DNA from: Apus apus
Taxonomy: Eukaryota; Chordata; Aves; Apodiformes; Apodidae
DNA: 64,000 bases
NCBI RefSeq assembly: GCF_020740795.1
Contig: NC_067285.1
Coordinates: forward strand, 76,050,342-76,114,341
Direction of reading: 5' to 3'
In this document: one piece after another, positions 11,601 to 25,300 of the stretch
How the letters are laid out: the number at the start of each line of letters is the position of its first letter
How positions within the stretch are numbered: position 1 is the stretch's first letter
The notes under the pieces: model-generated
What the model saw: only the letters and a program-made list of their open reading frames with translations
What the model was told of the DNA's origin: nothing
Databases searched by the model: none
Translations under genes and position numbers: made by a program

Positions 11601-14600
11601 GTAAATACTCATGGTAACTCAAAAAGCAGCACACATTTGAAGATCCTTATACCAGCTGAGAAATCACAGCTGTCACCAATACTAACCATTTCTGTGTACT
11701 GTATCAGCCTAGCAAGTAAATCAGTTGTTCACTTCCTCTGTCCAAAGTAAAAAACATACAGGACAGTACATGACCCGATGGTATCAACCTTCCAAGTGTT
11801 TCCAAACCTGAGAGACTTATACTTGTGTATAAATGAAAACTGCAAAACAAAGCCCAGTTTTACCTAAAAAGCTCTCTCACAGTAACACTGCTGTTTGCAT
11901 TTCTCATGCCTTTATATATAATTATTTTTTTAAGAAGAATTTTCTAGGTTTATCTATAACACACATATGCATTATGCAAAGCACACACAAGCTGACAGAA
12001 GAATTTATAGGCAAAACAAATATATCACCAGCCTGGATCACAGCTCCATCTATAGCTCTGTTTTCTATAATAAAATCCATTTATTCTGGAACAGCATTTT
12101 TCAGTTCTTTCACAAGAACACCCACATTAACACATAAATGGCAACTACAGCCATACAAATACCAATGGCATAGTATTCATCCATGTACCTTCCTGCGGAG
12201 GACAAAGCACTGTAATGCTGCAGGCCCTACTTTCTTTATACATCACATGAAAGGCACATCATTTTTGCAGTCATTAACAAGTTCCACTTTTGCCTTCATT
12301 TTCATACCTTTACCACATCCTGTCACCATATATCTTTTTAGTTAAGAGTGTGCAGCCATTCAATTCCCAGGCACAGTAATTTTGTCAGATTATTGCAGTA
12401 CTTCTTGCAGCTGATATCCAACAGTACCAATCCCAGAATTAGTGCTCCAACTCACTGATACGCTTCCAGTTCCAATTTACCTGTAAGATGAAGAATCAGA
12501 GTTCTCTCTTTCCTTTCCCCAAAGTGAATGCTTACCTTTTTAGAAAGAGGAAAGAAAGGAAGAAAGAAAAGCATATGCACTAGTGTTACACCCTCCAACC
12601 CTTTGGGCATGTTGCCCTGAAGAGCTTCCCATATCTGTTTTAGAAAAATATTTCCCTCTCCCATCTCCCACTTTTGAATGTTTATTGTTCAAATTGTCAC
12701 CCCAGGTAACATTCAACTTGCTTTTCCTTCACAGCTTGGGAAAGTAGTCCTCCAGCATACCAAAGGTATTTCTTTCCTGCCACCAAAACCAAACCTATGC
12801 ACCTATACTAGACGCCTTATCCAGTGTCTAGCTTACACCTAGCATTTTATTTCTTTTCCTCAAAGAGAATAATTTGGTCCCTTATAAAACTCTGCATCTA
12901 TAAATTTTTCATCCCAGACTTAAGCAGTTTTCTAGCAGCAGTGAGTGGAGACTCCACATGACTAACACTGGAGACGCAAAAGCAGATTGTTTTTTTGGGT
13001 CAGCATTGCCAGGATTTCTTGGAACAAGACTCGATCCATGTGCTGAGCTGCCCAGTTACAACAACTGAAGGCCTTTGCTCTGTGCTTGCTTTCAGTGGGG
13101 ACATGCACTGCTCTCAGTGTCTGTGTCAGCAGGCTTGTTTAAAATACCCAGTTAGTGAAGGCTCTGGGATTATTTGCTTAAGCATGGTTCAAGGCATAAT
13201 TAAAGTCCCCGATTCAGCAAAATTCACAAGCACCTGAAACTCCCGCTGAGGTCAGTACAGCTGTAGTGCACACACTAAAGGGCTACACCAAATCACAGCC
13301 ACGGTGACTAATACACAATGTGGGAAGAAGGGAGAGAGAGTATTGTAGGCCAATTCTGTGAATCACAACTATTAAATCTCAAACTAGAAAACAGAAAACA
13401 TTTCCCAGTCTCTCCAAAGTGCTGTACTTTCCCCTCACATCTAAGTCTTACAGCACCCAAGAAATCAATTTCAGGTTTGAAATGTCTATTTAGTTTATTT
13501 TTTTTTTCAGGATAATAAAAGTATAAATAACTTCTATTTGTAAGTACTCTTGTGTTGCTTGCTTTCTTCCTAGAACCATGCCGCTTTATTTCCAGAGGGA
13601 AAAACCCTTAAGATTCAGCAAAACACCTCAACACACATTTAAGAAAATGTTTAAATCCATTCCTGTTCTGTGAAGTGCTTAACAGCACATTTTTGTTTGC
13701 ATTTTTTTTGTTTAGTAAGAGTCCAATGGACTTAATAGTTCAGGAAATGAAGGCCAAGAAGATTAAGTGGTGCATATGAGAAAGACAGAGGAGGTGGCTG
13801 GGTATAAGAAGAGGCTACATTATAATTAGCCACTAGACATGCTAGTTCTAGCTATAAAAAAGTAATTTAAAGTTATAAGCAAGACCTTACAAAAGAGGCC
13901 TTAGGGACCTCTTTTATATTTGGAATCACTATTTCAGTGTCTAGTATCTCTTCCAAAAGCATTCTATTATATTACTAAATATAGCAAAAAGATAACATAG
14001 GCCAGCTATAAGCTATTGTAGTTTTGTCAACAGTGCTGTTAGTTATAAGAACATGAACTTTCTTTTTCTCTTTTGCCAATGCAATACACAAATAAGCTTT
14101 TAATAAAAAATATTAACCAGAAGTTGACCAGAATCTAGTATTTGTCCCTGAAAAAAAGAACAATTTCCTTAAAAATGTTGCTTTTGACAGGACTGTAAAA
14201 GAGAATCATGCAGACCAATCTTCAGACACACACTAACCACCAGAAAGATTTCCAGCCTTTGCTAGCATTATGTGAGGATAAGAGTTCAGGAAGTTCAAAA
14301 GTACATGTTTGATAATTTTTCTTCAAACTAGCTCGTGTACTTTACGGAAGATACTCCTTGTACTGGTGGATTTAGCCATCACTCAATAAAAACAGGGCTG
14401 TAGCCTAATTAAATCACAGCTGCGTGAGTACACGCCATTACTGTCAGCGACAAGAGTGTGATACTTCACAGTCTTTAAAAACAAACCTGTTACACCACAG
14501 ATCTGCAAAAGTACTAACAGAGCAGATGGAAAAATTCCCACATCATCCTGTCCATCAGTAACATGCTTACACAGAGTCCACACAACAAAGGCTTGCCAAT

Positions 14601-17220
14601 ATAAATATATTACAGTGAAAGGCAGACGCATCCTACTGATTGATCTTTTTCCATCAGCATGACTCTGAAGAGAAGGAACTGTTGCGGGAGCAGACATCTT
14701 TCACAGCTTGGTTCAGCTGTCTGAGGCTGTTGTGCAGCTCCAACAGAAGTTCCTGCCATCAGCCTAGACTATGCCTGCACACAGGGGCTCTGGTCATGTA
14801 GCTGTCATCGCAGAGGCCCCACAGCCACGTAACTAGCCAAGTTCTGTTGTGGTCCTCACCTCCCAGGCATCCAAATGCTTGGTCACATCCAGTAACAAAC
14901 CTCACTGACCTAGTGTGGGGGAGGAGCATTAGCATCATTTCCTAAGGGATAGCTTAGTGTCAAAAAAAGAAATAGTCATGGTTGCACCAAACAATGTTTC
15001 ACTGATCTCTTTAATTACAGGGATATTTCTCCTCCCACCCATTCCCCACTGGCACATTCACTGCTGGCGTGTCAGTCTTTGCAAAGAGAACTGCAGCAGC
15101 TTTCCCAGACTCAGAAATTACTGCTCAAGCCTGGCTGGTCCTTTGCTGCGGAGAACAGATGAGAAATGTTAACCACAGAATTTTATATTTTAGTATTTAA
15201 TTTTTCTTGGATCATCTAAGTGTTCACTAGCACTACCAAATCAGAGAAACCAAATTACAAGAGTACTGCTGTGTTTTGCAGTTAAGGTCAAATTTTATAT
15301 GCATTTGGCACCAGGTTAACATGGATTTCCTTATCAAGGAATATTAGAGATAAGAAAAAGAACAAATTAGTAATATTGCCTCCCATTTTCTTAAGTTTAC
15401 ACGTAACAGACCTCCAAATAGCATTGTGGTTGTGGCAGGCACAACTGGGCCACTGGAAGTTGGTCCTGAACCAGTGTGGTTCTTCAGACGGAATTTGAAA
15501 GTCATTATTCTTGCTCTCCTTTTCCTATTTACTGGATACATTCTCAACAGAAACACTCGAGCTTTCTGAGAATTAAGTCTAGCAGTCTGTGGCAGAAATC
15601 ACCAATTCAGTATTAAGGAATATGCATTAGATAGAAGTAATCAAGAATACTGAAGGCCTAGGTAGGGTGAGTACCCATTTCTTAAGAGTTTTAAAACATT
15701 TCTCTTTTTGCATGTCTTCTTACCCTCCATGAAAAAGCTGATCTTAAATTACAGAATGGAAAGAATCTCAGTGATAAGCAAGGGAATAGAGTTACCTGTG
15801 TACTATAAACTTAGAAGCTGGATAGAGGCATAGAGTAAATCTTTGATAAGGAGTAAAAAATAAGCAGAATTTCCTGATCTGTGTGTGTATTCAAAAGACA
15901 CACTCAGATTGCCTAGCAAAGAGGAGTGGAGAAAAAGCCTTTGAACTGTAAACTTTTCAGAACTGGCATTCTTCAGCTTATTGAGAAGTTCAACCAGCTG
16001 AAATAAGAAATTTGACCTAGGGCACGTCCCTTGTTGTGGAAAACAAAGTCAATGACCACTTTAAAGTCATTCTGCTGCTGATTCATCTTCTCTCCCAAGC
16101 ATCCACAGATGTGCCATGAGAAAACACAGCAACAACTAACCACAAAAGATTTGGAACCTAGCAGCTGTTAGAAAACCAAACCCTACTATGCAATTGTGGA
16201 TCTGAAAATTTATAGGTTTGATTCAAAAGTGAACAAGTCTCCCATGCTTTACAGTGCAGCTACACACAGCATCATCTTTGATCTACTGCCTTAGCCGTGG
16301 GGACAAACATTTTTTGAGAAAAGGATAACACAGCCCAAACAGCTCTGTATTTTCCAAGTATGAACATCATCCAGCTCAGCTTCTTTCAGACATTAATTCC
16401 TCTAGGGCAGATGAGATATTTTCTTTCACTATTTAACAGCAGGGGAAATATTCAGTATATCCCAGCAAAGTTTAACAAAATCAGTTAAGTCGCACTGATT
16501 TGCAGTAATTGAGGGTCCAGCCATGTGTTCTAACGTTAAAGAATCTGGATATTTTGAAGGCTTATATTGCCTTCCTTCATGGGAAGGAGGGTGTGGGGGG
16601 AAATCAGAGTCCATTTGCTTTATGGAATGGGACTCCATCTAAGATAGCAGGGACAGGAAAACACTTGTACAGGTATTGTTAAATCCTGACATTTTTCTTT
16701 CTGCCTTTGTAATTAAAGTATGTATTTTCTTGTTGTGATAGCCAAATTTCTGCTTTCCACACTCCTGTACAGGTTTTTCCCACCACTCTGAAATTAGAAT
16801 GTATCTAGCATTTGGACACATTTTGTGAATTGGTTTTGATCTAAATGAGGACTCAATGCAAACATCAGACCTTTGGGTTCTGCATGCCACGTATAGAACC
16901 ATAATACAGGCAACTGGAGTTGGCTGCAGAGAGCAGCTGAGTGCTATTCATTTACATGTGCCACGAGGAGTTTTTACAAGCCAGGTATAACTGTGAATAA
17001 TTGAAATCTAAGGCTAACCTTACTGCGTTTAAATTGTCTTTACTCCACTGAGTAGGAACAGCCACTTCTCTTTTCAGCAAAATAATACAGTTGACAGGAA
17101 AGAGTACAATAAAAGGAAAGGATAAACGCTATTTTCTGACATCTACTAATATTATATTCAGTGTAACTACTATGATTTGATAGTAATGTTTATTATGTTG
17201 CATTTTGAATGGTTTTTCCA
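8640..17220. other. Intergenic sequence, no supported gene
   Basis: AT-rich. It contains an A-rich simple repeat (9843-9920), a 170-codon plus ORF (11833-12345) and a 104-codon minus ORF with two hydrophobic segments (14383-14697). None has recognisable homology or splice-supported context. Confidence 0.55.
9843..9920. repeat. A-rich/GAAA simple repeat
   Basis: Runs of A interrupted by single G (AAAAAAGAAAAAGAAAGG type) in two blocks. Possible remnant of a poly(A)-derived tract. Confidence 0.85.
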
Positions 17221-17228
17221 CATTGCAG

Positions 17229-17935
17229 ATGGGATACCATAGAATGTCTTGGGTTGGAAGGGACCTCTAAAGGTCACCTAGTCCAACCCCCTTACAATAA
17301 GCAGGGACATCTCACACTAGAAGAGATTGCTCAGAGCCGCATCAAGCCCAACCTTGAATGTCTCCAGGGATGGTGCCCCCACCACCTCTCTGGGCAACCT
17401 GTTCCAGTGAGCCACCACCCTTATAGTAAAGAACTTTTTCCTAATGTCCAATGTAAATCTAGCCTTCTCTAGCTTGAAACCATTACCCCTTGTTCTATCA
17501 TTACATGCTCTTGTGAACAGGTCTTCCCCAGCTTTCCTATAGGATCTTTTCAGGTATTGGAAAGTCGCTGTAAGGTCCCCCTGGAGTCTTCTCTTCTTCA
17601 GGCTGAACAGCCCCAGCTCCCTCAGCCTGTCTTCATAAGAGAGGTGCTCCAGCCCTCTCATCATTTTCATGGCCCTCCTCTGGACATGCTCCAACAGGTC
17701 CACATCCTTCTGTGCTGGGGGTTCCAGAGCTGGATGCAGTACTCCAGGTGAGGTCTCACTTGGGCAGAGTAGAGGGGCAGAACCACCTCTCTCAATCTGC
17801 TGGCCACGCTTCTTTTGATGCAGCCAGGATGTGGTTGGCCTTCTGGGTTGCAATTGCCATTGGTGGCTCATGTCCAGCTTTTCATCCACTAGTACCCCCA
17901 GGTCTTCTTCTACCAGGCAACTCAAGCCTTCCCGG
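17229..17935 (-). mobile_element. CR1 LINE 3' fragment
   Basis: About 0.7 kb, 5'-truncated, minus strand. The plus strand opens with the inverted CR1 tail (AGAATGTCTTGGGTTGGAAG). On the minus strand a 202-codon open stretch (17317-17925) reads [35 protein letters not shown] and [20 protein letters not shown], the C-terminal part of the CR1 reverse-transcriptase ORF. It resembles the 47-48.7 kb copy closely, so both are probably from the same or related subfamilies. It is not a host gene. Confidence 0.93.
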
Positions 17936-17939
17936 TATT

Positions 17940-19690
17940 TCAGGAACAGAGATGCCTAGTTTTGATTTTCAGGTATGTTTTGACATGAGAACAATGACAC
18001 AACATGGGCCTACTGCCTGGGAACAACAGGAGTTGTTCCAGATACAAGCAGCAAACAAATACAAGCTTAAGAGACTAGGTAAAGGCTGAGGGCTGCATTT
18101 TCATCCTTAGAAATCCAAGTTCCTCTTCAGTCATTTCACAGAGCTGGAGTCTCATAACTGAGTTTAAGACCACAAATAAGCTAAGATTCAGGTCCCATAT
18201 GCAGAGGTCTCCAAAATCCTTTTCTCATTCCCATTTTTCCCCACATTTAGTGTCCATGTCCTCACCATCCACCATCATAATTCTCAGCTCTTTTGTTTTT
18301 ATAAAAAATAATCCAAGCATGCCAGCTTATGAATCATTAAGTCATTTAAATGACTGGTTTTGCTCAAGTTAAGCCTCAAATCCACTATAAGATTTACTAG
18401 TAAACATTTATCGAAGTGCAGGAAAAGATCTGAGAAGCAGACAACTGCAGATTAGTTACAAGAATCCAAAGATGACAGATGCATTGGCATATTCCACAGA
18501 AACCAGTGGCATCACTATTTATTGTGCACATACAGGAAAGACTATACTGTAGGAGTTTTTGTAATGCCAGATACAAACCCTTTTAACTAGACAAGTGGAT
18601 TTTTGTGTTTCATTAAAGTCAATATACACTTTTAAACACATTTGCTTTAAGCTACTGAAAAGAACATGCCAGTTAAAACATTTTGGCAGCCCTGTGAAAA
18701 AAGCCAGAAAGCTCAGAAGCCATGTTTTTAAGCCTATGCAAAACTATCATAATTGTCATGACTGCCACAACACAGCAGTAATGAAGTGAGGGTGAAGAGG
18801 ATTTCAGGCACCTTTGGCAAGCCAAATGTTAAACACAGACTAGAATTACCTAATAATTAGAATACCAAAAAAACCCCAACCCAAAGAAATTGTCTTACTT
18901 CTGCTGCACAGCCATGATGTTTTCTATGTCATTTTCTCCTGTGGACGCACTGATGTCAGAGCACTATTCTGAAAAATAAATAAATCTGGTTTTCTATATT
19001 CTCTATTCTGCATTTCTACAAATCAGGTTGACTTCCCTCTTCCTGAATTAAGGAAAGCTAGACTGCTCCTGCACAGCAGGGACTTAGTGCTGCATCATTC
19101 ACTGATAGCACAATCTAGGTCCTGGTCAGTCTTATTAATAAGGAGCCTATCACTGTAGCTGAAACATTTAGAGAGTCTAAACATTTTTGCAAAAAAATTT
19201 AGGATTAACCTTCTACCATTTTCCTAGCAGCCACATGTCAAATCATGCAGATCTCCTTGAGAGGCAGTGACTGACTGCTGTGCACCGCAAACTTCTTCAG
19301 GGCAAACAAGTCTCTTGCCACCAAACACTTTTGCCCTCAGTGAAAGAGTGGGCAGATGATTCACCCTCAGGGCTGGGGACAAATTCTCAGTATACACACA
19401 GCAGATCCACAGTTCTAGACACTTCCTCCTCTAAGCAAAGCACTTTATAGCTCTTATGCACCTAATATGCTGTTGATAAGACCAACCAGTCTGTCGTGAT
19501 CCGACTGAGATGGAAGTTACCTACCTCCTCTGAAGTTACTTTCAGAAATAAGGAGACAGAAAACAACAGCCAGATCCTCAGTTCTCTCTGCAATTTTTGC
19601 ACTATATTCATCATTCCAAACTTGTAACATTATGGAATCTGAAGACTTTTTCCTCTATGAGCAGAAATATCCTCCTCTGAATTCTGAAAT
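17940..19690. other. Intergenic sequence downstream of SH3RF1
   Basis: Between the CR1 fragment and the presumed SH3RF1 polyadenylation region. No repeat family, RNA gene or convincing ORF was seen. Confidence 0.55.
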
Positions 19691-22224
19691 TAAATTTTGG
19701 TAAATTTATTGTCAAATTCATTACAAGTAATTTATGCTTCATGTTTGCATACACATTTTGATTCAGCTGTTTGCTAAGAAAATATTTATTAGGATTGGAA
19801 GTTTAACATAGTAAATCAAACACTTAACATTCACTTGACTTAAAACATAGATATAAAATATCTTACAAAATTTTTTATGGAATTACACAAAGCAAACGCA
19901 CAGGGTTTGTCTGTTTCTACACTGAATTAATCCCAAGCCAAAACCAAAAAATAACCCCTAAAAGATCACAAAAAAGGCATATTAAACTGCATTTTTGTCA
20001 TTGTTGCACAGCTAGGCAATAAGTCCTTTTTACAAACATTTACTTAATGTTAAAAAAATCAATTAAAAATGTATTTCATCTAAAAGAACTATTTGATTAA
20101 CAGCTGATTTTTAAATGACTTCTACATCATGAAATTCTATTAATAGAGGTACCTTAGTCACTTAGTTTAAAATATGGAGAGATAGAAAAAAATTAAACTT
20201 TAGTAGTCTTTAATATAAAATGCACTAAATTTTCCAAAGTAAGAATATTACGACACACTAGTGTCAATTTATGTGGACAAAAGCTAGTATCAGCTTCTTT
20301 CTAACTAAAACTCATTTCACAAAACCTTTATATATTACATGAATATTCAAGTAAACTATTTAAAAATATTTAAAAATGCAAAAACTGAATTATACAGTGT
20401 TTCAGAGAGATGGTTAATTTGGGAATGCTGTCATGTCCAACTATATATATATATTCTAATTTTTAAGACCATCATGATACTACCTGATATTGCAAGAAAT
20501 CCTTGTCATTAATATTTGATATTTTTAAATGTATAGCTTCAAAAAGAATTAAGGATTTAACACATCACTGTGTACTCTGTGACACTGAATCACACTACTG
20601 GCTTCCCTTTGTAAAGTGCTGAGTAACAGCCAAATTACATCAGATTTAAGTGGAGATGACGGTGCTCGGTGTCTTTTAAAAAAAAAAATCACCATTGAAC
20701 TGATATAATCAAACAATAAAATAAATAAAAACCCCCATGTTCAGCTGAGTAGTGTGTGTGTTCACCAGTGTCAAATCCCTAACAAAACCCTGAAAGACTA
20801 ACAACAGTTTTCTTGCAGGCTGCCTTCTTTAGATCCATCAGCTGCAAGGACATGAAAATATTTTATTAATGATTCAAACACTGGACACCTTCTTTCGTGG
20901 AAGGTGAGTTGCTCACTAGTTTTGGTCAAGTGGCTTTTGGGAAACTTTCAGAGCAAAATAACCCATCAACAGGAAATTGGAATGGAAAATGCCAACCATG
21001 CACAGATATATTACTGCTGGAACTCAGTAACACATGCAAGACAAAGGAAAAGTCAGAACATACCAAAGTAGCAATGGCTAAGAAGTTAGTAAAGTTTTCA
21101 CAGTGTTTCATACAGCCTTTTACTTTAACACAAGTGCATCACTTACCACCACTATTGTTCAGACATTTTAAAACATCTCTTGGCCATGCAGATCAGTTTG
21201 AGAAGAAAACAGCAAATTACACTTCTTAGGCATTTTTAGACATTAAGTACAACTTATATTTTTATTTTTATATTCAGTCTTATCAAACAGATGTTTTCAA
21301 GATATAATAATTCTCAGTGTTGGGCTTTAACATTCTTTCCAATTTTGTTGGATCCTGAGTGCTAAATGCCCAAAGAACTGGCCAAATACATAAAGCTAAG
21401 CTTTGTTCAAATAGCCAAGTAATTACATGAGCAGAAAGTATGGGGAATTTCTTATTGGCACTCCTAAATTTCTTCCTTCCTACCCTTGAGATGATTGAAT
21501 TTTATTCGGTTGTTCTCATACATCTTTGCCTCCTGGAAACATTACTCTACTTGGGTGATATATGAAGAAGCAGAACTAGACTCAAGAACATCACTGACTG
21601 TTTTGTTGGGGTTTTTTTCACTCTGTCCAAAGAACAAAATACACATTTTTCCCCACTAGGCAAATTCTATTTGACGCCACATCACCACTCAACATTAACT
21701 CATGAAACAGAGACTTACTCCACTGTCAGACACAGCAGGGGAAAATTGTCCAGAGGATAAATGGGAGGCTCTTTATCAGATATAATTGCTTGCTCATAAG
21801 GAGAGAATCCAGCTTCCCCTTACTTATTCTTTCATAAATTAATAATTTGTTAAAATCATAATCACAAGAATTTTAGCTATTACACAAAATTCAAGTTTTA
21901 AAAAAACAAGAATAAATTAATTACAGCCTTATAAACCATTGTTCATTTTTGTATCATATTTGGGGAAAAAAAAAGTTCCTCTATATAATAAATCAGACAG
22001 TACAAGGCACACATCACACTTAAAGAATCCAAAGTGATAAAACCAGCAGATGTCTTCATCTTCTTTGTTCGCTGGTGTAATTGTGCTATAGACACTGTAA
22101 AAATACGTAGATTTTTGTTTACATGACAGTCACTTGAAAATATTTCATGACTGTGCTTTTTCTGGTAAAATGTTTGTGCTGTTTCATAGTACAGTATGAT
22201 TTGAAGCTCTTGGAATGAATCTTC
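19690..22224 (-). other. SH3RF1: Probable SH3RF1 3' UTR
   Basis: About 2.5 kb of AT-rich sequence after the stop codon, with no CR1 insertion and no convincing ORF. Minus-strand AATAAA hexamers (plus TTTATT) lie at 21501-21506, 21261-21266, 20862-20867, 19785-19790 and 19705-19710, so several cleavage sites are possible. The extent is inferred from the typical long SH3RF1 3' UTR and from the cluster of signals near 19.7 kb. The true end cannot be fixed from sequence alone. Confidence 0.45.
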
Positions 22225-22393
22225 TCAAATGTTCTCAACAAAGCTGCCAGGGAAAAGGCCAGTTTTTCCATTTCGTTGCAGAGTGCCTTTGAACCAGCCA
22301 TCCTCACGCTTTTTGTGCACAAAAACAATGTCACCTTCCTTAAGTTCAAGTTCTGCTTCACTCTGAGGAGGATAGGATACCACAACCCTGTAC
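22225..22393 (-). CDS. SH3RF1: SH3RF1 terminal coding exon: SH3-4 and stop
   Basis: 169 coding nt: 1 nt, 55 codons and TGA at 22225-22227. The acceptor is taattacgcag. It encodes the fourth SH3 domain: [36 protein letters not shown], and the C-terminal [14 protein letters not shown]. This is nearly identical to the mammalian C-terminus, where the protein also ends at FVENI. Between this exon and the previous one lies the 6.1-kb final intron. The transcript continues downstream as 3' UTR. Confidence 0.97.
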
Positions 22394-25300
22394 CTGCGTA
22401 ATTAGAAAAAAACACTTTCATTTAGGGTTTTCACATTGTTGTTTTTTTTAAACCAATGCTTTTAAAAATATTCCTGTGCATGTTAAAACTTATGGAAACA
22501 GGAGTTAAAACTTAAGAACTAGAACTGTTTGCTGAGTATGCAGCAACTTAAAATTTAAGTACATCTTGAACAGAAAATAATAATACCAACTTAATGTATT
22601 TAAGTCAAATGTATGCATGTCCTATCAAGTTTTATTTTTCACCCAGATTCCTGTAAAAATATATACAATGGTTAAGTCACAGAGGAAAACTGTCAGCATA
22701 TTTTTGGATATAACTTTGTAGACTCTTTCAGTCAGCATGACTCAATAATAATCAAAGCATTCACAGGGCATAATTTTACAACTGTATGTTTCATATTATA
22801 TCATACCAGGGAAGGCTCTTAAGAAAAGGCACAGAACAAAAAGAAGCAACTAACAAAACCTATTAATGTGCACTGTTTTTTTAAAATAATTTTTGTTTAC
22901 TTCAGAAGCTTTTCAGGATAGAATACATGTAGTCTTATTCGGACACAGTTGCACCATTTGTGTACTACAATATTAAAAAGAAGCATTTAAAAAAAGTGTT
23001 AAACTCAACAATTTTCTTAAGCATGTGATTTAAAAAAATGTGTATTACTTCATTACAACGTATCTTGTAAGTTAATTCTGTAATATTGAAACAAAGATAC
23101 TATAATACCTAAGTACATTTTGCTTAGAAACATAATAAAACAAAAATTAAGTCTGTCCATATAGTTAGAAGAATTCAGAAAAGAGTAGCAGCAGTGTGTA
23201 AATAATTAGTCTCTAGGGAAATCTATGTGTAGCACATTATATTAGGATTTAATCAGTAGTCAAACTTTATTTACTGGTGACTTATAAATTATGACTTTCT
23301 TTCAATTATGACAATGGTCAGATTTCAGAGCATTGGAATTATTACATTCATGCTTCACAGAGGTTACCAAGCCAAGTACAAGCTCCATTACTGTAGAGCT
23401 TCAGAACGCTCCTCATCCAACCCAGGCAGCATGGCAGATGCCTGCACTAACCTCTGCTGTGGGCAGCTTGGGTTTTAATGCTGACTTAGGACATAAAAAG
23501 CAAACATTTTTTATAGACTTTAATTAAGATTGTAAACTACTTGAGATGGAACAATAGCCTCTACTCAGGCAGGACAAGATAATAAAGGATACAGAACTGC
23601 AATAAAGCTATGAAGAATGTCTACCATTGTAATAAGCAGGTTAATTTCAGGCTGAAAATTAATGAGCATACTACTTAACACATACTTAAGCACTAGTTTT
23701 ATCCTAAAGAAAGCCCATTCAAAATGGGGTTCAATAAAGAATACCTGCCTTACTTACCTTCTGTTCTGTCAAATGCTGCCCTGTGAACATTTACCTGGAA
23801 ATACACATAGTTTCTGTTTCTAAGACTGTCTGTCAGTAACCTCTGTGCACTCCTGAATTGATAGGACTAGTCTGTTGTTTCCCTAGATTCTGCTGATGCC
23901 TCCCGAGTGCTAAAACCAACAGCTTTGCAAAACCCCCATCTTCTCTTTGCCCTCTCTAGAGGATTACCAACTTGCGCAGAAATGCTGTTCTCTTGAGCTC
24001 TCCATAGTTTTGAACTCCCTCAATCCTGCAGTAATTTAGTACATCTCATTAACTTATATCTCATTAACTTTTACTTTCCCGAATAGTATGATATCCATCT
24101 TGTAATCTAATGTCTAAAACAAAAGCACAACACCCCTGGTGTTAAAATCCTATTTTACTGTATTTTTCAATGTTTAATGAGAAGAAACCCAGGAGGCTTT
24201 GCACCTCTAAATCACATCTTTTTTATGCCAAGCCATCAAATTTTGTCACATTTTACAAATTTTATTTGCCCAAAGAGAGGTGATCAGACCCAGACTCATC
24301 ACACATTCACACAGCTGTCTATTTGGATGACCTTCACTCACTTATGAAAAAGAAACTATTACTCCATTACCTATTTCATCACCTACAACATACTGCCAAA
24401 AGTACCCATATCAATGCAGAGTGAAAGCCTTATGCTTTAGCACCAAAATTCATTGTCAGGTCCCTGGAGAAACGTAATCATGTTTACTAAGCGTGGCCTG
24501 TTTTGGAAAAATATGTTCATTCCCATGTTTTTATCTTCCAAAACACTTCTTTGCTTATCTGCCTATTCAGTATTTGCAAATGTTTTCCATGTCTGTAGGT
24601 GAATAGTGCAGATATTTTGTGGTCACCTAATCTATAATATTTTACATACATCTTGCACAGTATGTGTTTTCTTCTATTTTCTTTGACTGTCTTACAGTAT
24701 TTTTTGTTAACTTTCGTAATATTATCCTAATTCTCTTTAACCAGCTAGTGATAAAATATTAGTGTTATAAAAATTCAAGTATTTCCAGAAGCAGCCACTA
24801 TATTTGCCTTAAGTTCTTTCCTGATATTCCTAATGTGTCTGGCTGTATCCCACATTGCTCTCACATTCTGTATTTATGAATTTTTTTTGTCTTTTTGAGA
24901 AGTGGGATGGTGGGTGGTGTGTCTTCACATTTCTCCATTTTTAATATTGGCATTTCTCACACTTTTCAGTAACATGAAAAAAAATACATATTTTGCATGT
25001 TTCTCTCTTGCTTCTGGTTCACTGGACAGAAAATACCGCTTTTCCTCTCAGCTACTTTTAGTTGAGTTTTGGACAATTATCTGTGGTTTTACTGATCACC
25101 GAGTGGATAAAAATATGTTCTCACATCCAGAAAACTTTGGCTGAGGAAAATACAGAAAGTTGGAATTACTATTATTACAGAAGTTAAAATAATACTTATT
25201 ATTCAACTTCTTGCTTTAGTTGCTTTTTCTCGCACTTTGAATTTTTACTCTTCAGCTCACGTGTACCTTGCTGTTGTGCAGCTCTCCTGCCTGCTGAGTA

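Noticed and set aside
17317..17925. 202-codon minus-strand ORF as a host gene
   Set aside because: It is the C-terminal reverse-transcriptase region of a truncated CR1 element.
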